From Acidihalobacter yilgarnensis (lineage in GTDB: Bacteria; Pseudomonadota; Gammaproteobacteria; DSM-5130; Acidihalobacteraceae), in the NCBI RefSeq assembly GCF_001753245.1, contig NZ_CP017415.1:1206501-1270500 (forward strand): a stretch of DNA of 64,000 nt, given 5' to 3'. The notes below the pieces were generated by a model. That model worked only from the letters and a program-made list of their open reading frames with translations. It was not told where the DNA came from and searched no databases. Below are positions 1 through 9,085 of the stretch, in pieces. The number at the start of each line of letters is the position of its first letter. Position 1 is the stretch's first letter. A program made the position numbers and the translations under genes.

Positions 1-773
1 CCTGTTGCGTTTTCGAGCGCGTCAACCGCGTGTGACAACATGCCGTTGACGTCCGGCTCGCCCTCGTAAATCAATCCATAGGCGGACTGAGCGGCATCGA
101 GCAACTGACTTGCATGCGCCAGTCGCAAATGCTCATCCTCAAGTTCGCCGATTTCTCCCATCCGTGGCGCCGCAGCTTCGAGCTCGCGGCATTGAAAATC
201 GACGAGGTCAAGGCGGGCCTGCCGATGTTGGTTGTCCTCTTCGAGCGTGCCTAGCTCGGTTTGTATGGAGGCCCATCGGCGGTAGGCGGTGGCCGTTTCG
301 TCCAGCAGTGCGCCATGACCGGCTTGCAGGTCCAGCAAATCGCGCTGGTTTTCGCGGTGAAGAAGGGACTGGTGCGCATGTTGGCCATGAATGTCGACCA
401 ATTGTTCGCCCAGCGCCTTGAGTGTCTGAAGGGCAACGGGTGCACCGCCGATGTAGGCTCTGGTGCGTCCCTCGCGTGTGATGATGCGGCGTACCGTGCA
501 CGTGGTGTCGTCGGTGTCCAGGTCGTGGTCGAGGAGCCACTTGAGGGTTGTCGGGTGGGCGGTCAGATCGAAGCTGGCGCTGATCTCGGCTTTGTCTGCA
601 CCCGGTCGCACGACCGTGCTGTCGGCGCGATCTCCGAGCACGAGCCCGATGGCATCGATCAGGATGGATTTACCAGCACCGGTTTCGCCCGTGAGCGCAG
701 TCATCCCTCGGCCCAACTCAAGCTCCAGATGCTCAATGATGGCGAAATCGCGGATCAGAATGTGTGACAGCAT
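1..773 (-). CDS. recN: DNA repair protein RecN (C-terminus outside window)
   Basis: SMC-like ATPase of recombinational double-strand-break repair, acting on DNA in the cytoplasm. The N-terminal 257 residues are visible and the frame stays open to the window edge. A Walker A motif GETGAGKS lies at residues 29-36, followed by the typical ILIDAIGLVLGDRAD segment, and HGQHAHQSLL marks the start of the coiled-coil part. The start ATG (complement 771-773) lies 59 bases after the nadK stop, and nadK-recN is a common gammaproteobacterial pair, so the two are probably co-transcribed. The C-terminal ATPase half cannot be checked. Confidence 0.95.
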   Translation of the reverse strand, partial: MLSHILIRDFAIIEHLELELGRGMTALTGETGAGKSILIDAIGLVLGDRADSTVVRPGADKAEISASFDLTAHPTTLKWLLDHDLDTDDTTCTVRRIITREGRTRAYIGGAPVALQTLKALGEQLVDIHGQHAHQSLLHRENQRDLLDLQAGHGALLDETATAYRRWASIQTELGTLEEDNQHRQARLDLVDFQCRELEAAAPRMGEIGELEDEHLRLAHASQLLDAAQSAYGLIYEGEPDVNGMLSHAVDALENAT

Positions 774-832
774 GGGTGCCTGGACTCGATGTGCGATGCG
801 CTCGGGGGCTTAAGGACTCATGTTTGATGAAT

Positions 833-1702
833 TTAAGGCTGCTCGCCCCAGTGCAGCTTGGCCCGCAGTATATGGAAGTGATCGTAGGTGCTTGGGTGCA
901 GCAGGCGCAAGGGTTTGTCCTTCTGGCGTATACGGATGACATCGTCGGCGGTGATCGGACTGCAGGATTGGCCGTCGAAGGCCACCTGTGCCGGCGTCGT
1001 GTTGTGGGGGGATAGCGAAATTTCTATGCAGGCGGAGGAGCCGACGACCAGTGGTCGGCTGGTGAGTGTGTGAGGGCAGATGGGTACTAGTCCGATGGCC
1101 GGTAGCGAAGGCGATAGGATTGGCCCGCCACCGGATAGCGCATAGGCGGTCGAACCCGTCGGTGTGGCAATCACGAGGCCATCGGCGCGTTGGCTGCTGA
1201 CAAAGTGGCCGTCGATCCGAATATCGAACTCGATCATACGTACGTCACCGCAAATATGCAGTACGACGTCGTTGAGGGCGTCGTGCCGCGCGATCGTCTC
1301 GCCAGCGCGCAGGATCTCGGTTTCCAACAGCGCACGTGGTTCTTCGATGTAATTGCCGCCGAGGATTTCATCCAGCCTCAGGGTCATCTCTTCAGGGGAA
1401 ATGTCGGCGAGAAACCCGAGTCGTCCAAGATTGATGCCGATCAGGGGAACCTCGTGGCAGGCCAGCGAGCGCGCGGCATTGAGCAATGTGCCATCTCCGC
1501 CGACCACGATGGCGAGATCGCAGCGTTGTACCAGTTCTTCGCGGGTATGTAGCGCTTCTCCCGGCGCGAGACCGTCTGCACTCTCATCGAGGAGCGGTTG
1601 CAGGCCGCGGCTTCTCAGGAAGGCCATGAGCGACGCAAGTGTCGGCGTGAGCCGGGCGTCACCTTGCTTGGCAATAATTCCGGCACTCTTGAAATTTCGC
1701 AT
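833..1702 (-). CDS. nadK: NAD kinase
   Basis: Phosphorylates NAD+ to NADP+ using ATP, and is the only de novo source of NADP. The 289-residue length is usual. The nucleotide-binding GGDGT motif is at residues 68-72, and [11 protein letters not shown] and [16 protein letters not shown] are family signatures. It is divergent from hrcA, with about 115 bases between the starts, and it leads the nadK-recN unit. Confidence 0.96.
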   Translation of the reverse strand: MRNFKSAGIIAKQGDARLTPTLASLMAFLRSRGLQPLLDESADGLAPGEALHTREELVQRCDLAIVVGGDGTLLNAARSLACHEVPLIGINLGRLGFLADISPEEMTLRLDEILGGNYIEEPRALLETEILRAGETIARHDALNDVVLHICGDVRMIEFDIRIDGHFVSSQRADGLVIATPTGSTAYALSGGGPILSPSLPAIGLVPICPHTLTSRPLVVGSSACIEISLSPHNTTPAQVAFDGQSCSPITADDVIRIRQKDKPLRLLHPSTYDHFHILRAKLHWGEQP

Positions 1703-1817
1703 TGTTTACAGATACTTGGTTGATGGGGGCGGTGATGGCCCAAGTGGGGCTGCGCTTGACAGTCAGAACCCGTATTGTAATCATCGTCGCAGCCATATTG
1801 CATGCCCCTGTCGGTTG

Positions 1818-2890
1818 ATGGCACATACCCGTATCCGTAACTATCCCTCCGATGACTCCGGGCTGGATGAGCGTTCCAGGCACCTGTTGAAGGTGTTGGT
1901 GGAGAGCTATATTCGGGAAGGACAACCAGTCGGTTCGCGCATTCTGAGCCAGAAAGCTGGATTGGATATCAGTGCGGCTACGGTGCGCAATGTCGTCGCC
2001 GACCTGGAAGCAATGGGTTTCGTTCGCTCACCGCATACTTCCGCCGGCCGCGTGCCGACCGCAAGAGGTTATCGCTTGTTCGTGGATACCTTGTTGCAAC
2101 AGCGCCCCCCGATGCTGAGGCCTTGCGCCAGATGCATATCCATTTGTCACCGGGTCGTGGTGCGGAAAATCTGGTCGAGTCCGCTTCGAATATCCTTTCG
2201 GGGATCACGCAGCTGGTGGGCGTGGTGACCGTGCCGCGAAGCCAGTATCTGGCGTTGCGCCAGATCGAATTCCTCGCGCTGTCGGATAAGCGCGTGTTGG
2301 TCATCCTCGTGATGAATCAACAGGAAGTCCAGAATCGTATCCTCCAGCTGGATCGCTCCTATGCCCAATCCGAGTTGGATCAGGCCGCCCGCTACCTCAA
2401 TCACCACTTTGCCGGGCGGGATCTGTTGCACATTCGGGGGGCGTTGTTGCGTGAGCTGGACGAGATGCGTGCAGATATGGACCGCATCATGCGCGATGCA
2501 GTCGAACTAGGACAGAAAGCGTTGGAGGATGAAGTCGATCAGGGTGGTGATTATGTGCTGGCTGGGCAGAATAACCTTCTGGAGTATCAGGAGTTGGCTG
2601 ATCTTGATCGGCTGCGCGCGCTGTTTTCTGCCTTCACAGAGAAACGTGAAGTGCTGCACTTGTTGGACAAGAGCGCGATTGCGGAGGATGTGCAGATTTT
2701 CATCGGCCATGAATCTGGCTATGGTGCGCTCGATTATGTCAGCGTGGTGACGGCGCCCTATGTCGCCAATGGTGAGGTGATTGGGATGTTGGGCGTGATT
2801 GGCCCAACGCGTATGCCTTATGATCGAGTGATACCCATCGTGGACATCACGGCTAGGCTCCTCGGGAGCGCACTGAACGGGCGGACTTGA
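1818..2890 (+). pseudogene. hrcA: Heat-inducible repressor HrcA, frameshifted at a C run
   Basis: HrcA represses chaperone genes by binding CIRCE operators. The first part (from ATG 1818) encodes the winged helix with [15 protein letters not shown] and [12 protein letters not shown]. At the six-C run 2105-2110 the frame is lost. Translation continues in the frame one base back with [15 protein letters not shown] and runs to the stop at 2888-2890 as a normal HrcA C-terminus. Adding one C would give an intact 357-residue protein, close to the family length. As written, the ORF ends at 2228. No CIRCE operator is visible in this window. The grpE sigma-32 promoter overlaps its 3' end. I cannot tell a true mutation from a sequence error. 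No clear Shine-Dalgarno precedes 1818, so the start is uncertain. Confidence 0.88.
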
Positions 2891-2913
2891 ACTCTGAGCG
2901 AGAGGCCCCACCT
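2886..2913 (+). promoter_or_regulatory. Sigma-32 heat-shock promoter of grpE
   Basis: CTTGAA (2886-2891), 14 bases, then CCCCACCT (2906-2913) closely match the sigma-32 consensus CTTGAA-N13-15-CCCCATNT. The -35 overlaps the hrcA stop codon, so grpE can be induced apart from hrcA. The start codon of grpE is 57 bases downstream. Confidence 0.8.
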
Positions 2914-2969
2914 ATTGCCCAGGTTTGTTTGAATTTGTTCGTGATGCCGCATCGAATCTGGAGCGATTG

Positions 2970-3542
2970 ATGAGTCAAATACCCCCTCAGAATGACGAGA
3001 AAACACAGGCCTCGCCAGATGTATCGGAGATGGCGGGTAGTGCTGAGTCTGGTGGTGCCGAGGGCGATGCCCTGGAGGCACTGCACCATGACCTGCAGGA
3101 AATGAAGGACAAGGCCCAAGTGCATTGGGATCAGTTTGTGCGCGCGCAGGCAGAGCTCGACAATCTGCGCAAACGTGCTGAACGCGACCTGGCGAACGCC
3201 CACAAATATGCGCTTGAGCGCTTCGCGAATGAGCTGCTGCCAGTCAAGGATAGCCTCGAAATGGGGATGAGCGCGGCCGAGGGCGCGGAAGGGGATTCAA
3301 GTATCCGCGAGGGTATGGCGCTGACATTGCGCATGTTCGCCCAGGTGTTGACCAAGTTCGGTATCGAAGAGGTCAACCCAGTGGGTGAGCGCTTCGATCC
3401 AGAGCGCCATCAGGCGATGACGATGCAGCCATCGGACGAGCAGCCACCCAACACCGTGCTCGCCGTTATGCAAAAAGGCTATGTGCTCAACGATCGCCTG
3501 CTGAGGCCAGCCATGGTCGTGGTTTCTAAATCACCCACTTGA
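2970..3542 (+). CDS. grpE: Nucleotide exchange factor GrpE
   Basis: Homodimeric cochaperone that releases ADP from DnaK. The product is 190 residues. An acidic disordered N-terminus is followed by the long coiled-coil helix (DQFVRAQAELDNLRKRAERD), and the C-terminal beta domain carries the signature PVGERFDPERHQAM. I chose ATG 2970, which has GGAG about seven bases upstream; a longer TTG-started version from 2925 would start before any Shine-Dalgarno. It lies between hrcA and dnaK in the classic heat-shock order. Confidence 0.95.
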   Translation: MSQIPPQNDEKTQASPDVSEMAGSAESGGAEGDALEALHHDLQEMKDKAQVHWDQFVRAQAELDNLRKRAERDLANAHKYALERFANELLPVKDSLEMGMSAAEGAEGDSSIREGMALTLRMFAQVLTKFGIEEVNPVGERFDPERHQAMTMQPSDEQPPNTVLAVMQKGYVLNDRLLRPAMVVVSKSPT

Positions 3543-3550
3543 TGCGGTGA

Positions 3551-3578
3551 CTTGAAATCAGGGCGTAAGCCCCAATCT
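3551..3578 (+). promoter_or_regulatory. Sigma-32 heat-shock promoter of dnaK
   Basis: CTTGAA (3551-3556), 13 bases, then CCCCAATC (3570-3577) match the sigma-32 consensus. It sits just after the grpE stop and 51 bases before the dnaK ATG, so dnaK has its own heat-shock promoter in addition to read-through from grpE. Confidence 0.82.
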
Positions 3579-3628
3579 AGCTCACATATTCAATACGTAT
3601 TCACCCAAGTGCTAGGGAGATGCAAGAC

Positions 3629-5557
3629 ATGGGTAAAATCATAGGTATCGACCTTGGAACCACCAATTCCTGCGTGGCCATCATGGAAGCAGGTAAACCC
3701 AAGGTGATCGAAAACAGCGAAGGCGACCGCACCACCCCTTCGATCATCGCCTTTGGCGATGACACCGAAGTGCTGGTCGGCCAGCCGGCGAAGCGCCAGG
3801 CCGTCACCAACTCCAGCAATACGCTGTATGCAGTCAAGCGTCTGATTGGCCGTCGTTTCGATGAGCCTGAGGTGCAAAAGGACATCAGGCTCGTGCCCTA
3901 CAAAATCGCCAAGGCGGATAACGGCGATGCCTGGGTTGAGGTCAATGGCAAGAAAATGGCGCCACCGGAAATTTCTGCCCGCGTGCTGATGAAGATGAAG
4001 AAGACCGCGGAGGATTATCTCGGCGAACCGGTGACTGAAGCTGTCATCACGGTGCCCGCCTACTTCAACGATTCTCAGCGTCAGGCGACCAAGGATGCCG
4101 GCAAGATCGCGGGTCTCGATGTCAAGCGGATCATTAACGAACCGACGGCGGCAGCCTTGGCCTTTGGCCTGGACAAGAAGGGCGGCGACCGCAAGGTGGC
4201 GGTATACGATTTGGGCGGTGGCACCTTCGACATTTCCATCATCGAGATGGCGGACGTCGATGGCGAGCAGCAGTTCGAGGTGTTGGCCACCAACGGCGAT
4301 ACCTTCCTGGGTGGCGAGGATTTCGATACCCGTTTGATTGACTATTTGGCAGACGAGTTCAACAAGGAACAAGGCATTGACCTGCGCGGCGACCCGCTGG
4401 CTATGCAACGCCTCAAAGAGGCTGCCGAAAAGGCCAAGATCGAACTGTCCTCGACGCAGCAGACTGAGGTCAACTTGCCTTATGTCACTGCGGACAAGAG
4501 CGGCCCCAAGCACCTGAATATCAAGGTGACTCGCGCCAAGTTGGAGTCGCTGGTCGAAAATCTCATCCAGCGCACCATCGAACCCTGCAAGCTGGCCCTC
4601 AAGGATGCGGGGTTGTCGACCTCCGAGATTGCGGACGTCATTCTGGTCGGTGGTCAGACGCGCATGCCCAAGGTGCAAGAGGCGGTCAAGAATTTCTTCG
4701 GCAAGGAGCCGCGTCGTGACGTGAATCCGGACGAGGCGGTGGCCGTGGGCGCAGCTATCCAGGGTGGCGTGCTGGGTGGAGAGGTCAAGGACGTGCTGCT
4801 GCTCGACGTGACCCCGTTGTCACTGGGTATCGAGACGATGGGTGGCGTGATGACGAAACTCATCGAGCGCAACACGACCATACCGACCAAGGCGACGCAG
4901 GTGTTCTCGACGGCGGAGGACAACCAGACCGCAGTAACGGTGCATGTGCTGCAGGGTGAGCGAGAGATGGCGGCTGGCAACAAATCGCTGGGTCGCTTCG
5001 ATCTGACGGATATCCCACCTGCACCGCGTGGTGTGCCGCAGGTAGAAGTGGTGTTCGACATCGACGCGAACGGCATTCTCAATGTGTCGGCCAAGGACAA
5101 GGCGACCGGCAAACAACAGTCGATCGTGATCAAGGCCTCTTCAGGCCTTGCCGAAGACGAAATTGATCGTATGGTCAAGGATGCCGAGGCACATCGTGAT
5201 GATGATAAGCGATTCCATGAACTCGTCACCGCGCGCAATCAGGCGGATAACCTGATACACGCGGCAGAGAAGTCTCTCAAGGAAGCTGGCGACAAGGCGA
5301 CTGCGGAAGAAACGCAGGCGATCGAACAGGCCGTCAGTGAATTGAAGGAAGCCCTCAAGAGCGACAACAAAGATACGATTGAGGCCAAGACCGAGGCATT
5401 GGGCGCCGCATCGGGTAAGCTCGCGGAAAAGCTCTATAGCCAGGCTGGCGGCGAACAGGCGCAACCCGGTGCGACAGGCGATTCGGGTGCTGGTGCTCGC
5501 AGCGGTGAGGATGTCGTGGACGCCGAGTTCGAAGAGGTCAAGGAAAACAAAAAATAG
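3629..5557 (+). CDS. dnaK: Chaperone DnaK (Hsp70)
   Basis: ATP-driven Hsp70 chaperone, 642 residues. The ATPase domain opens with [12 protein letters not shown] and contains [15 protein letters not shown] and [13 protein letters not shown]. The substrate domain has the linker [19 protein letters not shown], and the C-terminal tail ends [15 protein letters not shown] 3629 is preferred over ATG 3620 because the AGGGAG Shine-Dalgarno (3613-3618) lies 10 bases upstream of it. It works with GrpE and DnaJ encoded on either side. A strong hairpin follows the stop. Confidence 0.98.
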   Translation: MGKIIGIDLGTTNSCVAIMEAGKPKVIENSEGDRTTPSIIAFGDDTEVLVGQPAKRQAVTNSSNTLYAVKRLIGRRFDEPEVQKDIRLVPYKIAKADNGDAWVEVNGKKMAPPEISARVLMKMKKTAEDYLGEPVTEAVITVPAYFNDSQRQATKDAGKIAGLDVKRIINEPTAAALAFGLDKKGGDRKVAVYDLGGGTFDISIIEMADVDGEQQFEVLATNGDTFLGGEDFDTRLIDYLADEFNKEQGIDLRGDPLAMQRLKEAAEKAKIELSSTQQTEVNLPYVTADKSGPKHLNIKVTRAKLESLVENLIQRTIEPCKLALKDAGLSTSEIADVILVGGQTRMPKVQEAVKNFFGKEPRRDVNPDEAVAVGAAIQGGVLGGEVKDVLLLDVTPLSLGIETMGGVMTKLIERNTTIPTKATQVFSTAEDNQTAVTVHVLQGEREMAAGNKSLGRFDLTDIPPAPRGVPQVEVVFDIDANGILNVSAKDKATGKQQSIVIKASSGLAEDEIDRMVKDAEAHRDDDKRFHELVTARNQADNLIHAAEKSLKEAGDKATAEETQAIEQAVSELKEALKSDNKDTIEAKTEALGAASGKLAEKLYSQAGGEQAQPGATGDSGAGARSGEDVVDAEFEEVKENKK

Positions 5558-5566
5558 ACCAATTGT

Positions 5567-5589
5567 AAGCCGGCCCGGAGGGCCGGCTT
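5567..5589 (+). terminator. Hairpin between dnaK and dnaJ
   Basis: A perfect 10-bp GC-rich stem (5567-5576 with 5580-5589) and a GGA loop lie ten bases after the dnaK stop. No U run follows, so it is more likely a partial terminator or an mRNA 3'-end stabiliser that lowers dnaJ expression relative to dnaK than a strong intrinsic terminator. Confidence 0.6.
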
Positions 5590-5746
5590 CGTGGTGTCAG
5601 GCCTGAGCCGCCCGCTTACCATGGGACGGCTCGCATGATTGATGCGAAGCACGCGAGCCACAATGTCGCGGTGCGAGCAGCTGATCGGCAGTGCATGCCA
5701 TGTTCGGCATGAATGATTCAATTCTAACGTCAAGCGACCGATACCG

Positions 5747-6886
5747 ATGTCGAAAAGAGATTACTACGAGGTGCTGGGCGTGGAGCGCTCGGCAGGTGAC
5801 GATGAACTCAAGAAGGCGTATCGGCGCCTAGCCATGAAATACCATCCGGACCGAAATCCGGACAATGCCGAAGCGATCGAGCATTTCAAGGAAGCCAAAG
5901 AGGCCTATGAAGTGCTCAGCGATGCGCAAAAGCGCGCGGCCTACGACCAATTCGGACACGCCGGTGTGAATGGGGGTGCCGCAGGTGGCGGTGCGGGTTT
6001 CGGCGGCGCGGGTTTTGGCGACATCTTTGAGGACATCTTCGGCGATATCTTCGGTGGCGGGCGCGGACGAGGAGAGCGTGCTTACCGCGGCGCGGATCTT
6101 CAGTACAACCTCGATCTCAGCCTAGAGGAGGCGGTGTTCGGCACTGAGGTCAAGATTCGCGTACCCACGATTGTCGTCTGCGGGGTTTGTGAAGGCAGTG
6201 GGGCAAAAGCGGGAACCCGTGCCGAGAGTTGCCCGACTTGTGCGGGCGTGGGGCAGGTACGTATTCAGCAGGGCTTCTTTTCGGTTCAACAAGCCTGTCC
6301 CCGTTGCCACGGCAGCGGAAAAATCATTCCAGATCCTTGCCCAGAGTGTCGAGGCGAGGGGCGTATCCGTGAAACCCGGACATTGTCTGTGAACGTTCCG
6401 GCCGGCGTGGACACTGGGGACCGTATTCGCTTGGCTGGTGAGGGCGAGTCTGGCCCGCAAAATGGACCTGCGGGCGATCTTTACGTGCAGATCCGGGTCA
6501 AGGAGCACAAGATTTTTACCCGTGAGGGCGAGAATCTTTATTGTGAGGTTCCGATCGATTTTGTCAGTGCAGCTCTCGGTGGCGAGATCGAGGTGCCGAC
6601 ATTGGGCGGACGTGCCCGACTCAAGATTCCGTCGGAAACCCAGACGAACCGCATGTTTCGTATTAGAGGCAAAGGGATCAAGCCTGTTCGCGGTGGCGCA
6701 GAGGGCGATCTGATTTGTCGTGTGGTGGTCGAAACGCCTGTCAATTTGACCAAGGCACAGCGTGAGCTGCTGACGCAATTTCAGGAAACACTCAAGGGAA
6801 GCGAGCAGAAACACAGTCCTCAGGCGCACAGCTGGCTGGGTGGTGTGAAGGGGTTCTTCGAGGATCTCAAGTCCTGGCTTCATTGA
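5747..6886 (+). CDS. dnaJ: Chaperone DnaJ (Hsp40)
   Basis: Cochaperone that stimulates DnaK ATPase and delivers clients. The 379-residue product has the J domain with the HPD motif at residues 33-35 and a Gly/Phe region with [16 protein letters not shown]. Four zinc-binding CxxCxGxG repeats follow ([32 protein letters not shown]), then the C-terminal client-binding domains. The 189-base gap after dnaK holds a hairpin but no clear sigma-32 promoter of its own. Confidence 0.98.
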   Translation: MSKRDYYEVLGVERSAGDDELKKAYRRLAMKYHPDRNPDNAEAIEHFKEAKEAYEVLSDAQKRAAYDQFGHAGVNGGAAGGGAGFGGAGFGDIFEDIFGDIFGGGRGRGERAYRGADLQYNLDLSLEEAVFGTEVKIRVPTIVVCGVCEGSGAKAGTRAESCPTCAGVGQVRIQQGFFSVQQACPRCHGSGKIIPDPCPECRGEGRIRETRTLSVNVPAGVDTGDRIRLAGEGESGPQNGPAGDLYVQIRVKEHKIFTREGENLYCEVPIDFVSAALGGEIEVPTLGGRARLKIPSETQTNRMFRIRGKGIKPVRGGAEGDLICRVVVETPVNLTKAQRELLTQFQETLKGSEQKHSPQAHSWLGGVKGFFEDLKSWLH

Positions 6887-6911
6887 TCGCGGTCGTGTGG
6901 CGAGACCCTGA

Positions 6912-7727
<816 letters not shown>

Positions 7728-7743
7728 GAAGGGTATCTTCGCG

Positions 7744-7773
7744 TGGACAGGCCACGTGTGGGTCGCGTAAAAT
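7744..7773 (+). promoter_or_regulatory. Candidate sigma-70 promoter of carAB
   Basis: TGGACA (7744-7749), an 18-base spacer and TAAAAT (7768-7773), each one mismatch from consensus. A transcript from here would have a leader of roughly 135 bases holding three hairpins and a small ORF before carA. Confidence 0.5.
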
Positions 7774-7799
7774 TCAGCCGATTACATGGCCTCTTGTCT

Positions 7800-7867
7800 A
7801 CGCGCTGAACTTTCAGCGTGTATTGGGCGCGTGGGCAAGAAGCGCATGAGTCCCCCGCGTCGCGGGG
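7800..7867 (+). promoter_or_regulatory. carA leader: two upstream hairpins
   Basis: Hairpin 1 pairs 7800-7808 with 7813-7821 (9 bp with one G-U, ACTT loop). Hairpin 2 pairs 7853-7858 (CCCCGC) with 7862-7867 (GCGGGG). The C-rich arm of hairpin 2 could instead pair with CGGGG at 7883-7887, which is the 5' arm of the terminator downstream, so mutually exclusive structures are possible. Function is inferred. Confidence 0.5.
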
Positions 7868-7917
7868 ATTGGCATATCCAAACGGGGCGCTGGTCCCGTT
7901 TTTCGTATCTACGGTGA
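7846..7917 (+). CDS. Putative 23-residue carA leader peptide
   Basis: The small ORF starts at ATG 7846 (weak AAGAAG upstream), runs straight through the terminator hairpin, and stops at TGA 7915-7917. The stop overlaps the GTG start of carA (7914-7916) as GTGA. Five of the 23 residues are arginine (positions 5, 6, 15, 18, 23), and arginine is an end product of the pathway. The layout resembles leader-peptide attenuation, as known for pyrBI of enteric bacteria, plus translational coupling. Whether it is translated is unproven. Confidence 0.5.
   Translation: MSPPRRGDWHIQTGRWSRFSYLR
7880..7903 (+). terminator. Intrinsic terminator (attenuator) in the carA leader
   Basis: A 7-bp stem, AAACGGG (7880-7886) with CCCGTTT (7895-7901), has an 8-base loop and a run of five T (7899-7903). 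It lies inside the leader ORF and just ahead of carA, so ribosomes on the leader would block its folding. Confidence 0.65.
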
Positions 7918-9050
7918 ACCGCTTGAATCAAGCCGCTTTGTTGGCTCTAGAAGATGGCAGCCTGTTCTATGGCACCGCCGTCGGCGCGCAAGGGGAGTGT
8001 GTCGGCGAGGTGGTATTCAATACCGCCATGACGGGCTATCAGGAAATACTGACCGATCCATCCTATGCGCGCCAAATCGTCACACTGACCTACCCGCATA
8101 TTGGTAATACCGGCACCAATCCAGAGGATGAAGAATCCGCACACGTGTTTGCGGCTGGGTTGGTCATCCGCGATTTGCCTCTACTCCATTCGAGCTGGCG
8201 GGCGACTGAGTCTCTGGATGCCTACTTGAGCAGGCGAGGCCTAGTCGCGATTGCTGAGGTCGACACGCGCCAGTTGACGCGCCTGCTGAGGGATAAAGGC
8301 GCCCTCAACGGATGCATTCAGGCGGGGGTGATCGATGTGGATCGCGCCCTCGCGGCAGCCCGTGGTTTCCCTGGGCTCAAGGGCATGGACCTCGCGCGCG
8401 AGGTGACTACCGACGAGGCTTACGAATGGCGTGAGGGCTCCTGGCTTAATAGTGGTGGGTCCCGCCAAGGTGGTGAGGGCATGGCCGACGCGTTGCACGT
8501 GGTGGCCTACGATTTTGGCGTCAAGCGCAATATTCTGCGCATGCTGGCCGACAGGGGTTGTCGCCTGACCGTCGTGCCTGCCGAGACATCCGCAGCCGAG
8601 GTGATGCGCATGGCGCCAGACGGTCTCTTCCTGTCCAACGGGCCGGGCGATCCGGAGCCCTGTGATTACGCCATCGAAGCTATAGCCGAGTTGGTCGATC
8701 GCGAAGTGCCGACCTTCGGCATCTGCCTGGGTCACCAGCTGCTCGGACTGGCGAGTGGCGCGTCGACCATTAAGATGAAGTTCGGACATCACGGCGCCAA
8801 TCATCCGGTACAGGACCTAGAGAGCGGACGAGTCATGATCAGCTCGCAGAATCACGGCTTCGCCGTGGATGAATCCAGTCTCACGACCCATCTGCGCGCT
8901 ACGCACCGTTCACTTTTCGATGGTTCGTTGCAGGGGATCGAACGGACCGACCGACCGGCGTTCGGCTTTCAGGGGCATCCCGAGGCCAGTCCCGGTCCTC
9001 ATGACGTGGCTGGTCTCTTTGATCGATTCATCCGGCTCATGCGCGCCTAA
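7914..9050 (+). CDS. carA: Carbamoyl-phosphate synthase small subunit CarA
   Basis: Glutamine amidotransferase subunit that supplies ammonia to CarB for carbamoyl phosphate, shared by arginine and pyrimidine synthesis. The product is 378 residues from GTG 7914 ([19 protein letters not shown]), close to the E. coli length. The class I amidotransferase nucleophile is in [15 protein letters not shown], with the [10 protein letters not shown] histidine/glutamate near the end. No Shine-Dalgarno precedes GTG, which fits coupling to the overlapping leader ORF. An open frame extends upstream to 7818, but that part lies in the structured leader. Confidence 0.95.
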   Translation: MNRLNQAALLALEDGSLFYGTAVGAQGECVGEVVFNTAMTGYQEILTDPSYARQIVTLTYPHIGNTGTNPEDEESAHVFAAGLVIRDLPLLHSSWRATESLDAYLSRRGLVAIAEVDTRQLTRLLRDKGALNGCIQAGVIDVDRALAAARGFPGLKGMDLAREVTTDEAYEWREGSWLNSGGSRQGGEGMADALHVVAYDFGVKRNILRMLADRGCRLTVVPAETSAAEVMRMAPDGLFLSNGPGDPEPCDYAIEAIAELVDREVPTFGICLGHQLLGLASGASTIKMKFGHHGANHPVQDLESGRVMISSQNHGFAVDESSLTTHLRATHRSLFDGSLQGIERTDRPAFGFQGHPEASPGPHDVAGLFDRFIRLMRA

Positions 9051-9085
9051 ACGCTGCGCGGTTCGTACACAGACAACGGAAACCC

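Noticed and set aside
1755-1780. Sigma-32-like promoter upstream of hrcA (CTTGACA and CCCGTATT)
   Set aside because: Only about seven bases separate the boxes; 13-15 are needed. As a sigma-70 promoter the -10 is also poor.
3574-3616. CIRCE-like elements before dnaK (CTAGCTCAC and AAGTGCTAG)
   Set aside because: The arms match the TTAGCACTC-N9-GAGTGCTAA operator only partly and are about 25 bases apart, far more than nine.
3590-4678. Long open frame antisense to dnaK (362 codons)
   Set aside because: A shadow of a highly biased gene: no family resemblance, and dnaK on the other strand is certain.
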